A DNA stretch of 26,384 bases, from positions 1 to 26,384 of the forward strand of contig CALOBA010000005.1 of NCBI GenBank assembly GCA_942491465.1, in the 5' to 3' direction. The position numbers and the translations under genes were made by a program. Below are positions 15,205-24,457 of the stretch, in pieces. The DNA comes from CALOBA01 sp942491465. GTDB taxonomy: Bacteria; Pseudomonadota; Gammaproteobacteria; Chromatiales; Chromatiaceae. The stretch's first letter is position 1; every line of letters starts with the position of its first letter. The notes beneath the pieces were generated by a model. That model ran no database searches. It worked only from the letters and a program-made list of their open reading frames with translations, and was not told the DNA's origin.

Positions 15205-16431
15205 TCAAGCGTAGGCCGGCTGGAACGCCTGCTCCGGGTCGGCCAGCGGCTTGTCGCCGTCCCAGTACGGCGAGAGCTGGCGCAGCTGTGCGACAACGGG
15301 GGGCACGGCGGCGATCACGCGGTCGATCTCATCTGAGGTGTTGTAGCGCGACAGCGAGAACCGGGTGGTGCCGTGGGCCGCGGTCAGCGGGATGCCCATG
15401 GCGCGCATGACGTGCGACGGCTCCAGCGAGCCCGAGGTACAGGCCGAGCCGCTGGAGGCGGCGATGCCGAGCTTGTTCAGCAGCAGCAGGATCGCCTCGC
15501 CCTCGATGTACTCGAAGGCGATGTTGCAGGTGTTCGGCAGCCGGTTGGTCGGATCACCGGTGACGAAGCAGCTCGGCACCGCCTCCAGGATGCCACGCTC
15601 CAGCCGATCGCGCAGGGCGCGGACCTCGGTGCGCTCGGCCTCCATCTCCGCCATGGCCAGCTCGCAGGCGACGCCCAGGCCGACGATGGAGGCGCTGTTC
15701 TCGGTGCCGGCGCGCCGACCGCGCTCCTGATGCCCGCCGCGCAGCAGCGGCCGGAAGCGGGTACCACGGCGCAGATAGAGCACGCCGATACCCTTGGGCG
15801 CATGCAGCTTGTGCCCGGACAGCGAGAGCATGTCGATGGCGTTGTGCTTCAGCTCGATGGGCACCTTGCCCACCGCCTGCACCGCGTCGGTGTGGAACAT
15901 GACGCCGGCGGAACGCGCCAGCTCGGCCATCTCCTCCACCGGGAACAGGGTGCCGGACTCGTTGTTGGCCCACATCACCGAGACGATGGCGACGCGCTCG
16001 GAGAGCAGGTCCATGTACGCGCGCATGTCGAGCCGTCCCTTGGCGTCTACGCCGAGCCGGTGCACGGTGTAGCCCTGCTTCTCCAGGTGGTCGCACAGCG
16101 ACAGCACGGCCGGGTGCTCGACCACGGTGGTGATGATCTCGCGCCGATCCGGCTGCGCCTCCAGCGCGGAGAGGATCGCCGTGGAGTCCGACTCGGTACC
16201 GCAGGAGGTGAAGATGATCTCGGAGTCGTGCTCGGCCCCGAGCAGCGCCTGCACCTGGCTGCGGGCGCGCTTCAGGGCACGGCCGACGCGATCGCCGAAG
16301 CGGTGCAGAGACGACGGGTTGCCGAACTGCTCGGTGAAGTACGGCAGCATGGCCTCGACCACCTCGGGGGCGACCATGGTCGTGGCGTTGTTGTCGAGGT
16401 AGATGCCTTGGGGGATCGGGGAGGTGGTCAT
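15205..16431 (-). CDS. nifS: cysteine desulfurase NifS
   Basis: 408 residues. This PLP enzyme converts cysteine to alanine and passes sulfur to NifU for nitrogenase Fe-S clusters. The start region IYLDNNATTMVAPEVVEAML and FGNPSSLHRFG match NifS. PLP-related residues are in VVEHPAV and FHTDAVQAVGK, with the Schiff-base lysine in SLSGHKLHAPKG (K208). The catalytic cysteine is in SSGSACTSGSLEPSHV (C331), the short active-site loop of NifS/IscS type. It lies 105 nt after nifU in the same direction and has no promoter of its own that I can see. ATG at 16431 gives the family-length N-terminus. A GTG at 16509 would add 26 unconserved residues. No clear ribosome site precedes either start. IscS is the alternative, but the NifU partner settles it. 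Confidence 0.94.
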   Translation of the reverse strand: MTTSPIPQGIYLDNNATTMVAPEVVEAMLPYFTEQFGNPSSLHRFGDRVGRALKRARSQVQALLGAEHDSEIIFTSCGTESDSTAILSALEAQPDRREIITTVVEHPAVLSLCDHLEKQGYTVHRLGVDAKGRLDMRAYMDLLSERVAIVSVMWANNESGTLFPVEEMAELARSAGVMFHTDAVQAVGKVPIELKHNAIDMLSLSGHKLHAPKGIGVLYLRRGTRFRPLLRGGHQERGRRAGTENSASIVGLGVACELAMAEMEAERTEVRALRDRLERGILEAVPSCFVTGDPTNRLPNTCNIAFEYIEGEAILLLLNKLGIAASSGSACTSGSLEPSHVMRAMGIPLTAAHGTTRFSLSRYNTSDEIDRVIAAVPPVVAQLRQLSPYWDGDKPLADPEQAFQPAYA

Positions 16432-16536
16432 AGTGGGAGGATCTTCGGTGGTGCTGGTCGGCTTGGTCGCTGCGAAAACGCTGCGCCTGTGCGGCTCGTT
16501 CGTCGTCACCGCGCCATCCGTGGCAAATGCGGCGGC

Positions 16537-17409
16537 TCAGGCGGCGACGTGGCGCCGGGCGGGCAGGACGCGGACGAACTCGCCCAGATCCTCGACGATG
16601 CGCTGCTGTATGCCCTCCATCGTGGTGGAGGCCATCTGACAGCCGGCGCAGGCACCGGTCATGTTGATGTAGATGTCCTTGCCGTCGATGTCCACCAGCT
16701 CCACGTCGCCGTGGTCGCGCTGCAGGTTCGGGCGGATCGCCTCGATCGCCTGCTCGATGCGGCGGATGCGCTGCAGGTTGGTCATCTTCGGCTTGCCGAT
16801 GGGCGGCGGTGCCGCCGCGGTCGGGTCGAAGGTCTTGCCCTGATCGGCCAGGACCCGGGTGAGGATGTCCTCGACACCCTCATGGCAGGCGGTACAGCCG
16901 CCGCCGGCCTTGGTGTAGTTGGTGACCTCTTCGACCGTGGTCAGGTTGTTGGCGCGAATGGTGTCCTCGATCAGCACCTCATCGACGGCGAAGCACTTGC
17001 AGACCAGGGCGCCTTCTTCGTGGTCGTCCTTCCACTCCTCGCCGCGGTAGTTGGCCACCGCCGCCTGCAGCGCCTCACGCCCCATCACCGAGCAGTGCAT
17101 CTTCTCCGGCGGCAGGCCCTCCAGGAAATCGGCGATGTCCTGATTGCTGACCTCCAGCGCCTGATCCAGGTTCTTGCCCTTGATGATCTCGGTCAACGCC
17201 GAGCTGGACGCGATGGCCGAGCCGCAGCCGAAGGTCTGGAAGCCCGCATCGAGGATGGTCTCGCTCTGCGGGTCCACCTTCAGGGTCAACCGCAGGGCGT
17301 CCCCGCAGGACAGGGAGCCGACCTCGCCGATGGCGTTGGCATCGGCCACGACCCCGGCGTTGCGGGGGTTGAAGAAGTGCTCTTTGACGGTCTCGGAATA
17401 ATCCCACAT
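16537..17409 (-). CDS. nifU: Fe-S scaffold protein NifU
   Basis: 290 residues with the full three-domain NifU layout. The N-terminal IscU-like scaffold (WDYSETVKEHFFNPRNAG, GSLSCGDALRLTLKVD, FQTFGCGSAIASSS, PEKMHCSVMG) has cysteines 35, 62 and 106. The central BFD-like [2Fe-2S] domain has C137, C139, C172 and C175 (ALVCKCF, GGGCTACHEG). The C-terminal Nfu domain has CAGC at 254-257. It builds Fe-S clusters with sulfur from NifS for nitrogenase maturation. ATG at 17409 is preceded by GGAG 8-9 nt upstream and matches the family N-terminus MWDYSE. A 36-residue upstream extension in frame is not conserved. A sigma-54 promoter and NifA site lie upstream, so it should be induced with nitrogenase. 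Confidence 0.97.
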   Translation of the reverse strand: MWDYSETVKEHFFNPRNAGVVADANAIGEVGSLSCGDALRLTLKVDPQSETILDAGFQTFGCGSAIASSSALTEIIKGKNLDQALEVSNQDIADFLEGLPPEKMHCSVMGREALQAAVANYRGEEWKDDHEEGALVCKCFAVDEVLIEDTIRANNLTTVEEVTNYTKAGGGCTACHEGVEDILTRVLADQGKTFDPTAAAPPPIGKPKMTNLQRIRRIEQAIEAIRPNLQRDHGDVELVDIDGKDIYINMTGACAGCQMASTTMEGIQQRIVEDLGEFVRVLPARRHVAA

Positions 17410-17530
17410 GGTCGGCTCCGGGTCGGTTCGGGTGGATTGAGGTCCCCGAGACGGACGCTGGCGGTTGGATCGGGTCCAGACCGCCGGAGATGGCCGCGTC
17501 GGGTTGACGAATGTCATTGCGGAACTTCAT

Positions 17531-17546
17531 AGCAAAACCGGTGCCA
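17531..17546 (-). promoter_or_regulatory. sigma-54 (-24/-12) promoter of nifUS
   Basis: On the minus strand TGGCAC (17541-17546), five bases, then TTGCT (17531-17535): an exact match to the RpoN consensus TGGCAC-N5-TTGCW. Transcription would start about 12 nt downstream, near 17519, giving an mRNA leader of about 110 nt before nifU. Confidence 0.93.
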
Positions 17547-17611
17547 GAACCCAGATAGCGACTTAAGCGACTGATTTTAAAATTTTTAATGACTATCGCG
17601 GGTGACCGGCT

Positions 17612-17627
17612 TGTCACGGCAGCGACA
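17612..17627 (-). promoter_or_regulatory. NifA upstream activator sequence of nifUS
   Basis: TGT (17612-17614), ten bases, ACA (17625-17627), the TGT-N10-ACA NifA site, inside the dyad CTTGTC/GACAAG. Its centre is about 100 bp upstream of the predicted start, the usual NifA distance. The AT-rich stretch 17573-17590 between site and promoter could bind IHF to bend the DNA, but no exact IHF consensus is visible. Confidence 0.88.
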
Positions 17628-17773
17628 AGAACCAGGCGATTTGGTCGGGAATCCGACACCGCCGGCGGGTGCCGGGCGTCTGCGATCGCCGCGTCTTGCC
17701 TAGGGCTGGCCCGCCGTACCTTCCGCCCCAATCTCTGCGCCAAACCAAAGCCGTTGTTTGCTCTCGGAACACC

Positions 17774-20700
17774 ATGATCCTGTCTGACCTGTCCGTCACC
17801 CGACCCGTCCTCGCCTCAGTCCTGTCACTGCTGCTGGTCGCCTTCGGGCTGGTGGCCTTCGACCGGCTGCCGCTGCGCGAATATCCCGACATCGACCCGC
17901 CGGTGGTCTCCATCGAGACCGTCTACCCGGGGGCGGCGGCCAACGTGGTGGAGACCCGCATCACCCAGCTGATCGAGGACCGCATCGCCGGCGTGGAGGG
18001 CATCCGCACGGTGGAGTCCCAGAGCCAGGACGGGCGCTCGAACATCACCATCGAGTTCAGCATCGACCGCGACATCGACGGCGCCGCCAACGACATCCGC
18101 GACCGCGTCTCGGGCATCTTGGACCAGCTGCCGGACGAGGCCGAGCCACCGGACATCCAGAAGGTCGACAGCAGCGACGACGTCATCATGTGGCTGAACC
18201 TGGCCAGCCCGCAGATGACCGTCCCGGAGCTGACCGACTACGCCCGGCGCTATCTGGTGGATCGCTTCTCGGTGCTCGACGGCGTCGCAAGGGTGCGGGT
18301 CGGCGGCCAGCAGACCTATGCCATGCGCGTGTGGATCGACCGCTCGGCGCTGGCCGCGCGCGGCCTCACCGTGGCCGATGTGGAAGACGCCCTGCGCGCC
18401 GAGAACCTGGAGCTGCCCGCCGGCAGCGTCGAATCCATCGACCGCGAGCTGACCGTGCGCCTGGACCGCAGCTTCCGCTCCGCCGACGATTTTTCCCAGC
18501 TGGTGCTCGACCGCAGCGACGATGGCTACCTGGTGCGCCTGGGCGATGTGGCCCGGGTGGAGCTGGGCACCGAGGAGGACCGCACCTTCTTCCGCGGCAA
18601 CGGGGTGCCCATGGTGGGGCTGGGCATCATCAAGCAGTCCACCGCCAACACCATCGCCGTAGCCAACGCCGCCAAGGCCGAGATGGTGCGGGTCAACCCG
18701 ACCCTGCCCGACGGCATGCAGATCAAGCAGTCCTACGACACCTCGGTGTTCATCGACGATGCCATCGACGAGGTGTTCAAGACCCTGGCCATCGCCATCG
18801 GTCTGGTGGTGCTGGTGATCTTTCTATTCCTGGGCTCGGTGCGGGCCATGCTGGTGCCGGCGGTGACGGTGCCGGTGTCGCTGGTGGCAACCTTCACCGT
18901 GCTCTACGCGCTTGGGTTCTCGATCAACATCCTGACGCTGCTGGCCCTGGTGCTGGCCATCGGTCTGGTGGTGGACGACGCCATCGTGGTGCTGGAAAAC
19001 ATCCATCGGCGCATGGAGCAGTACGGCGAGACCCGCCTGGTGGCAGCCTTCCGCGGCACCCGCCAGGTCGGCTTCGCCGTGGTCGCCACCACGGTGGTGC
19101 TGGTGGCCGTGTTCGTGCCCATCGCCTTCCTGCAGGGCGATGTGGGCCGGCTGTTCGCGGAGTTCGCGCTGACCATGGCCGCCGCCGTGAGCTTCTCGAC
19201 CTTCGTCGCACTGACGCTGTCGCCCATGCTGGCCTCCAAGATCCTGCCCGCGGCCCACGGCGGCAACGGCCGCCGGCGGCTGAGCCTGAGCGGCGGCGTG
19301 GATCGGGCCTTCGGGGGCCTGCGCCGGGGCTACGGCGCGGTGCTGCGATTGCTGCTGCGGCAGAAGTGGCTGGTGCTGATCGCCTTCGTCGCCACCGTCG
19401 GCAGCGCCTACTGGTTGTTCACCCACACCCCGAAGGAATACGCCCCGCGCGAAGACCGCGGCGCCTTTTTCGTCCTGGTCAACGGCCCGGAGGGCGCGAG
19501 CTACGGCTACATGGAGGAGTACATGACCGAGATCGAGCGCCGGCTGTTGCCCTATGCCGAGTCCGGCGAGGCGATCCGCGTGCTGGTGCGCACGCCCCGC
19601 GGCTTCGGCGGCGGTGCGGCCTTCAACACCGGTATCGTCATCATCGTGCTGAACAGCTTCGATGCGCGCCGCGACGCCTTCACCATCATGAACGAGATCC
19701 GCGGCAAGCTCGCCGACCTGCCCGGCGTCAAGGCCTTCCCGGTCATGCGCCAGGGCTTCGGCGCGCGCATCTCAAAGCCCGTGCAGTTCGTCATCGGCGG
19801 CGGCACCTACGAGGAGCTGGCCCAATGGCGCGACACCCTGGTCACGGCCATCGAGGCCGACAACCCGGGCCTGATCGGCCTGGACTGGGACTACAAAGAG
19901 ACCAAGCCGCAGCTGCGGGTGCAGATCGACTACGACCGCGCCGCCGATCTGGGCGTGAAGGTCGGCACCATCGGCCGCACCCTGGAGACCATGCTCGGCT
20001 CCCGGCGCGTCACCACCTTCATCGACGCCGGCGAGGAGTACGACGTCATCCTCGAGGGCGAGCGCTCGGCCCAGCGCACCCCGGCCAGCCTCTCCAACCT
20101 CTATGTGCGCTCCCAGCGCAGCGGCGAGCTGATCCCGCTGTCGAACCTGGTGCGGGTCACCGAGCAGGCGGACTCCCAATCCCTGAACCGCTACAACCGC
20201 ATCCGCGCCATCACGCTGGAGGCCAACCTGGCCGACCACCTGCCCCTCGGCGAGGCCCTGGCCTATCTGGAGGCCAAGGTGCGCGAGGTCCTGCCGGATC
20301 GGGCGCAGGTCGATTACAAGGGCCAGAGCGCCGACTTCCGCGACAGCAGCGCCGGCATCCTGTTCGTCTTCCTGCTCGGTATCGCCGTGGTCTACCTGGT
20401 ACTGGCGGCCCAGTTCGAGTCCTGGGTGCACCCGTTCGTGATCATGCTCACCGTACCCCTGGCCATGGCCGGCGCGCTGGCGGGGCTGTGGCTGACCGAT
20501 CAGTCCTTGAACATCTACAGCGAGATCGGCCTGATCATGCTGGTGGGCCTGTCGGCCAAGAACGGCATCCTCATTGTCGAATTCGCCAACCAGCTGCGCG
20601 ACCAGGGCCGGCCCTTCCGCGACGCCCTGCTGGAGGCCGCCGACGTGCGCCTGCGCCCCATCGTCATGACCGGCATCACCACCGCCGCCGGCTCCATCCC

Positions 20701-20902
20701 GCTGCTGCTGAGCAGCGGCGCCGGCGCCGAGACCCGCGCCGTCATCGGCACCGTCATCCTCGCCGGCGTGCTCGCCGCCACCCTGTTCACGCTGTTCGTG
20801 GTGCCGGTGGCCTACGACCTGCTGGCGCGGCGCACCGGCTCGCCGGGGGATGTGCGCCGGCGCTTGGAGCAGGAGGCCGAGGCGGCGACGCAGGCCGGCT
20901 GA
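17774..20902 (+). CDS. RND-family efflux transporter, inner-membrane pump (AcrB/MdtB-like)
   Basis: 1042 residues, full length for an HAE1-type RND pump. The N-terminus MILSDLSVTRPVLASVLSLL is the first membrane helix. A porter domain follows (REYPDIDPPVVSIETVYPGA, ANDIRDRVSGILDQLPDEAE), then the helix pair with proton-relay aspartates GLVVDDAIVVLENIHRRM (D401, D402). A second porter half and the matching C-terminal half follow (KGQSADFRDSSAGILFVFLL, GLSAKNGILIVEFANQLRDQ). It exports drugs or other amphiphiles by proton antiport as a trimer. ATG at 17774 has a GGAA site. No membrane-fusion adaptor or TolC-like gene adjoins it; upstream is divergent nifU, downstream convergent genes. The substrate is not predictable from sequence. 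Confidence 0.94.
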   Translation: MILSDLSVTRPVLASVLSLLLVAFGLVAFDRLPLREYPDIDPPVVSIETVYPGAAANVVETRITQLIEDRIAGVEGIRTVESQSQDGRSNITIEFSIDRDIDGAANDIRDRVSGILDQLPDEAEPPDIQKVDSSDDVIMWLNLASPQMTVPELTDYARRYLVDRFSVLDGVARVRVGGQQTYAMRVWIDRSALAARGLTVADVEDALRAENLELPAGSVESIDRELTVRLDRSFRSADDFSQLVLDRSDDGYLVRLGDVARVELGTEEDRTFFRGNGVPMVGLGIIKQSTANTIAVANAAKAEMVRVNPTLPDGMQIKQSYDTSVFIDDAIDEVFKTLAIAIGLVVLVIFLFLGSVRAMLVPAVTVPVSLVATFTVLYALGFSINILTLLALVLAIGLVVDDAIVVLENIHRRMEQYGETRLVAAFRGTRQVGFAVVATTVVLVAVFVPIAFLQGDVGRLFAEFALTMAAAVSFSTFVALTLSPMLASKILPAAHGGNGRRRLSLSGGVDRAFGGLRRGYGAVLRLLLRQKWLVLIAFVATVGSAYWLFTHTPKEYAPREDRGAFFVLVNGPEGASYGYMEEYMTEIERRLLPYAESGEAIRVLVRTPRGFGGGAAFNTGIVIIVLNSFDARRDAFTIMNEIRGKLADLPGVKAFPVMRQGFGARISKPVQFVIGGGTYEELAQWRDTLVTAIEADNPGLIGLDWDYKETKPQLRVQIDYDRAADLGVKVGTIGRTLETMLGSRRVTTFIDAGEEYDVILEGERSAQRTPASLSNLYVRSQRSGELIPLSNLVRVTEQADSQSLNRYNRIRAITLEANLADHLPLGEALAYLEAKVREVLPDRAQVDYKGQSADFRDSSAGILFVFLLGIAVVYLVLAAQFESWVHPFVIMLTVPLAMAGALAGLWLTDQSLNIYSEIGLIMLVGLSAKNGILIVEFANQLRDQGRPFRDALLEAADVRLRPIVMTGITTAAGSIPLLLSSGAGAETRAVIGTVILAGVLAATLFTLFVVPVAYDLLARRTGSPGDVRRRLEQEAEAATQAG

Positions 20903-20911
20903 CGCCGGCGC

Positions 20912-20930
20912 AACCGGGGCCGGCCGGGTT
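20912..20930. terminator. GC-rich palindrome between convergent genes
   Basis: AACCGGGGCCGGCCGGGTT is an almost perfect palindrome between the stops of the RND gene (20902) and the convergent transglutaminase gene (20972). It could serve as a shared hairpin terminator, but no T-tract flanks it. Confidence 0.35.
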
Positions 20931-20971
20931 AGCGATGGGCGCTTGGTGCACGGCCCGCGCCGCCACCAACC

Positions 20972-22954
20972 TCAGGCCCAGCGTTGCAGCCCGGAGTCGA
21001 TCAGGTCCGTGAGGCGACGGCGCTGGCGGGCGTCGAGGCCGGCGGGGTCGAAGCGGTCGCGGTAGTAGAGGGCGATCAGCTCCAGCAGGTCGGTACCGGC
21101 GGGCTCACCGTCGCGCTCCAGGCGCTGGGCCCACTCCTTCAGCGATTCTGCCGGGCGGCGGCCGAGGCCGCGCTCGGCCAGGGCGGCCTCGATGGGGGCC
21201 AGGCGGGTGATCAGCTCGGCGGCCAGCGCGTCGCCGTCGTGCTCGCGAAAGCCGCGGCGCGCGCGCCGCGTGATGCGCCAGGCGAGCAGCAGCACCAGGC
21301 CGGCCAGCGGCAGCAGCAGCCAGGTGCGGTCCCCGCGCTTGTCTTCGCCGGCGCCGGAGAGCTCGAAGCGCAGCCAGGCGAGTAGGTCGCGGGCCTGGCC
21401 CCACCAGGGGCGGTCGGCCTGCTCCAGGGCCTCCCAGTCCGGCGGGGTCGGGTCGAAATCGTGCCAGGCGCCGTCGATCCAGACCATGACCCAGGCGTGG
21501 GCATGGCGGTCGCGGACCAGGTAGGCGTCTTCCAGGTCGCTGTATTCCTGCACCGACCAGCCGCGGGCGTAGCGGGTGGGGATGCCGGCGGCGCGCAGCA
21601 CCAGCGCGGCGGCGGTGGCGAAATACTCGCAGTGGCCGGCGCGATGCTCCAGCAGGAAATACCCGAGCGGCGTCTGCGCGACCGGGATGCGCGGCAACAC
21701 CAGGGAGTAGCGGAAGTCGTCGTTGAACCAGCGCTCCAGCCGGTCGATGGCCGCCCGGGGCGGCAGATCGGCCAGGCCGAGCCGGTGGACGACGGTGGTG
21801 AGGGCCTCGGTCTCGGCCCGGGGCAGGCGCAGGTCGATCGCGTCGGCCGCTGCCGGGTCGGCATAGGGGCCGCCGGCGGGGCCGAAGCGGACCCGGTATT
21901 TGGACAAGGCCGGGCCGCCGCCGACCTCGAAGCGAATGGTGCCGAAGTCGTTGCGGAGAAGCTCGGTCTTGGCCAGTCCCTTGAGCGCGAAGGTGCCGCC
22001 GGGGGCCGGCAGCAGCCCCTCCGGGCGACGCCGGTTCAGCAGGATGCGGGCGTGGCGTCCGGCGCCGTCACCCGGCGGCTCCGCCAGGGTCCAGCCGTTG
22101 TCCCCGCCGGGCAGGGGCTGGAAGGTGGCGCCGCCGCCGAACCAGCTGGTCTCGATATAGCGGTCGTAGCTGGCGGTGCGCAGCAGCAGGGGCTCGAGCA
22201 GTCGGTGGTCCGGGTAGACCCGCAGCCGGATGGCCTGGGCGCCCTTCAGCTCACCGACCTCGCCGATGGCGGTGGTGGTGCGATAGGGGTCCTGCGCCGG
22301 GCCAAGCCAGTACTCGACCCAGCGCATGATCAAGATCTCGGCCTCGTCGTGGGCCAGGCGCAGGCCGCCGGCGAGGGCGAAGCCCAGCGGCAGGGCCAGC
22401 ACCAGCAACAGGGCCCAGCGCCGCGCGGCGCCCACCGGCCGCAGCCCCCACAGCGCCCAGCCCGCGAGCAGGGCCAGGGCCGGGTAGAACAGGCCGTCGT
22501 CCGGGTCCACCATGGATGCGGAGACGATGCACAGCAATAGAAAGCCCCAACGCAGGTCGACGATCTGATCGCCGCCGGGACGACCGCCGCGCAGGCTGAG
22601 GAACAGCACCGCCATCTCCAGCCCGCGATGACGCCCGTAGAGCTGGACCGCCAGCAACGGAAAGATCAGCGCCGGCAACCAGCGGATCAGCGTGATCAGG
22701 GCCGCGCCGAGTCGGGGCTGATTGAGGAACAGCCAGACGCCGGCCAGGGCGATCAGGACGGTGCAGAGATCGGCGACGCGCTGGCGCTCCTTGGGCTCCA
22801 GCTCCCAACGCCAGCCGCGCCAGCCCGGCAGCTCGGCGAGTAGCGCCAGCACGGCAGCCAGCCACACCAGACCGGCAAACCAGCCCCAGAACAGCAGGGC
22901 GCCGGTCAGCAGGTAGGGCGGCGGCGCGAGATCGGCTTGGTCGGCGGCGGACAT
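20972..22954 (-). CDS. TgpA-like membrane transglutaminase domain protein
   Basis: About 660 residues. Several N-terminal membrane helices (to ~residue 200) include ALLFWGWFAGLVWLAAVLAL. A periplasmic part then holds a transglutaminase-like cysteine-protease fold: Cys in HRAGHCEYFATAAALVLRAA (~442), His in RDRHAHAWVMVW (~486), Asp in WHDFDPTPPDW (~501). A further membrane helix (LLLPLAGLVLLLAWRI) and a soluble DUF4129-like tail follow. TgpA family proteins of Pseudomonas are essential membrane transglutaminases of unknown substrate. The ATG at 22954 has AGGTG six bases upstream; a GTG at 22963, directly after the DUF58 stop, is the alternative. It is co-transcribed with the DUF58 gene. Confidence 0.9.
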   Translation of the reverse strand: MSAADQADLAPPPYLLTGALLFWGWFAGLVWLAAVLALLAELPGWRGWRWELEPKERQRVADLCTVLIALAGVWLFLNQPRLGAALITLIRWLPALIFPLLAVQLYGRHRGLEMAVLFLSLRGGRPGGDQIVDLRWGFLLLCIVSASMVDPDDGLFYPALALLAGWALWGLRPVGAARRWALLLVLALPLGFALAGGLRLAHDEAEILIMRWVEYWLGPAQDPYRTTTAIGEVGELKGAQAIRLRVYPDHRLLEPLLLRTASYDRYIETSWFGGGATFQPLPGGDNGWTLAEPPGDGAGRHARILLNRRRPEGLLPAPGGTFALKGLAKTELLRNDFGTIRFEVGGGPALSKYRVRFGPAGGPYADPAAADAIDLRLPRAETEALTTVVHRLGLADLPPRAAIDRLERWFNDDFRYSLVLPRIPVAQTPLGYFLLEHRAGHCEYFATAAALVLRAAGIPTRYARGWSVQEYSDLEDAYLVRDRHAHAWVMVWIDGAWHDFDPTPPDWEALEQADRPWWGQARDLLAWLRFELSGAGEDKRGDRTWLLLPLAGLVLLLAWRITRRARRGFREHDGDALAAELITRLAPIEAALAERGLGRRPAESLKEWAQRLERDGEPAGTDLLELIALYYRDRFDPAGLDARQRRRLTDLIDSGLQRWA

Positions 22955-22963
22955 CGGATTCAC

Positions 22964-24403
22964 CTAAAACGCGGCGAGGGCCGGTCCGGGGTCCAGCGGG
23001 TCGACCCGGACCAGGGCAGCGGGGCGGTGGGCCAACGCCCCGGCTGCCGGCACATCGGTCCGGTCCGGCGTGCCGATGATCAGCGCCCGCACCGGGATGC
23101 CGCGGGCACGCAGCCTGTGGATGAGCGCGCGGCGCGGTGGATCCCAGTCCAGCAGCACGCAGATGCAGGCGCTGAGCCCGTCGGCCTGGCCCAGCACCAA
23201 CTCGGCGAGCAGCTCGAAGCCCGGGGCCTGTTCGCGGCCACGGGGCTCCAGGCAGGCCAGCACCTCGAGCATGGCGTCGTTGGTCAGCAGGCCGCGTCCG
23301 CCGGTGAGGGTGTGGGCCTGGTCGGCGATGAACATCAGGTCGAGCAGGCCCTCGGCGCGGTGCAGCGGCTCCAGCAGCGATGCAGCGACGGAGACGGCGG
23401 TCTCGAAGCGCTCGGCGTCGTCGGCGCCGATGAAGCTGTCGAGGATCAGGGCCTGGCGGCTGAAGTATTCATCTTGGTATTCCTTGACGACGGGCTCGCC
23501 GCAGCGCGCCCAGGCCGCCCAGTGGATGTGCCGCGGGGAGTCGCCGGGCAGATAGTCGCGCAGGCCGATGAACTCGCGGGACTCGCCGACGGCGCCGGCG
23601 AGGCTGATGCCCCCCGGCTGCAGCCGACGCCGACCCGCCGCGGGCTGGGGCCGCACCGGCCAGCGCTTGGGCAGCACGATCAGACGATCGCCGCCGGATT
23701 CCGCCGGGCGGGTGCGCCGCAGCAGGCCGAAGGGGTCGTCACGCCCCAGCACCGGCGCGCCGAGCCGCAGCACGCCGCGTCGGCGGGGCGTGAAGGTCAT
23801 CTTGAGGTCGCAGCGGCCACCGGCCACCAGTGGCGGGATCGCGGTGGGCCGGTCGTCGTCGCGGAAGCGACCGCGACCGACCAGCCAACGCCAGCGCGGG
23901 TAGCCGAACAGCCGCTCCGGCGGATGCAGGCGGTGTTCGCCGGGCATGCGCAGGCGCAGGAACGCCCCTAGGTCCGGGCGCGGGTCCGGCAGCGGCTCGC
24001 GCAGGTCGATCCCGTCCACGGGCCGTTTGCCGGCGTGGTGCAGCCGCACGCGATAGGTGCAGGGCTCGTCGACGCTGGCATAGCGCGGCAGCGCCCGCTC
24101 GGCCTCGATGCCCGGCGGTGGCCGCCGGGAGCCCAGGCCCGCCACCAGCAGCAGTGCGAAGGCCAGCGCGAAGACCTGATGGGCCGCGGTCTGGCGGGTG
24201 TCGAGCCCGAACAGGGCCGCGGTCATGGTCAGCCCGAGCAGGGCCTGACCGGCGAGGGTGAAGCGTCGGCGGATATGCTCCTGGACGTTGCTCGCGATGC
24301 GCAGGTTGAACCAGGCCCAGATCAGGATGCCGCGGCGCAGCTTGGCGATGGTACGCCGCCAGGCTTGGCCGGCGCGTGCGAGCAGGGTTATCGACTCAGG
24401 CAT
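22964..24403 (-). CDS. DUF58 domain protein
   Basis: 479 residues. Two membrane helices near residues 50-90 (LAGQALLGLTMTAALFGL, FALAFALLLVAGLG) are followed by a soluble part. The DUF58 signature is GESREFIGLRDYLPGDSPRH then IHWAAWAR, and after it a von-Willebrand-A-like region (ALILDSFIGADDAERFETAV). DUF58 proteins normally sit in a MoxR ATPase, DUF58, transglutaminase operon thought to act in envelope or complex assembly. Here the transglutaminase gene follows directly (TAG overlapping its ribosome site), but no MoxR gene precedes it; a Uma2 relic and an inverted-repeat element lie upstream. The ribosome site at the ATG (24401-24403) is weak. Confidence 0.9.
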   Translation of the reverse strand: MPESITLLARAGQAWRRTIAKLRRGILIWAWFNLRIASNVQEHIRRRFTLAGQALLGLTMTAALFGLDTRQTAAHQVFALAFALLLVAGLGSRRPPPGIEAERALPRYASVDEPCTYRVRLHHAGKRPVDGIDLREPLPDPRPDLGAFLRLRMPGEHRLHPPERLFGYPRWRWLVGRGRFRDDDRPTAIPPLVAGGRCDLKMTFTPRRRGVLRLGAPVLGRDDPFGLLRRTRPAESGGDRLIVLPKRWPVRPQPAAGRRRLQPGGISLAGAVGESREFIGLRDYLPGDSPRHIHWAAWARCGEPVVKEYQDEYFSRQALILDSFIGADDAERFETAVSVAASLLEPLHRAEGLLDLMFIADQAHTLTGGRGLLTNDAMLEVLACLEPRGREQAPGFELLAELVLGQADGLSACICVLLDWDPPRRALIHRLRARGIPVRALIIGTPDRTDVPAAGALAHRPAALVRVDPLDPGPALAAF

Positions 24404-24457
24404 GGGTCAGGATGCGGGGCAGGGATGCCTGAATCGGCGCGCAAATCCCGAGGCAGC

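Noticed and set aside
18190..21012. 940-codon frame overlapping the RND pump on the same strand
   Set aside because: Arg/Gly/Pro/His-rich out-of-frame reading of the RND gene; the RND frame carries all conserved motifs. The same reasoning removes the long frames opposite the NACHT, nifUS and GGDEF-EAL genes.
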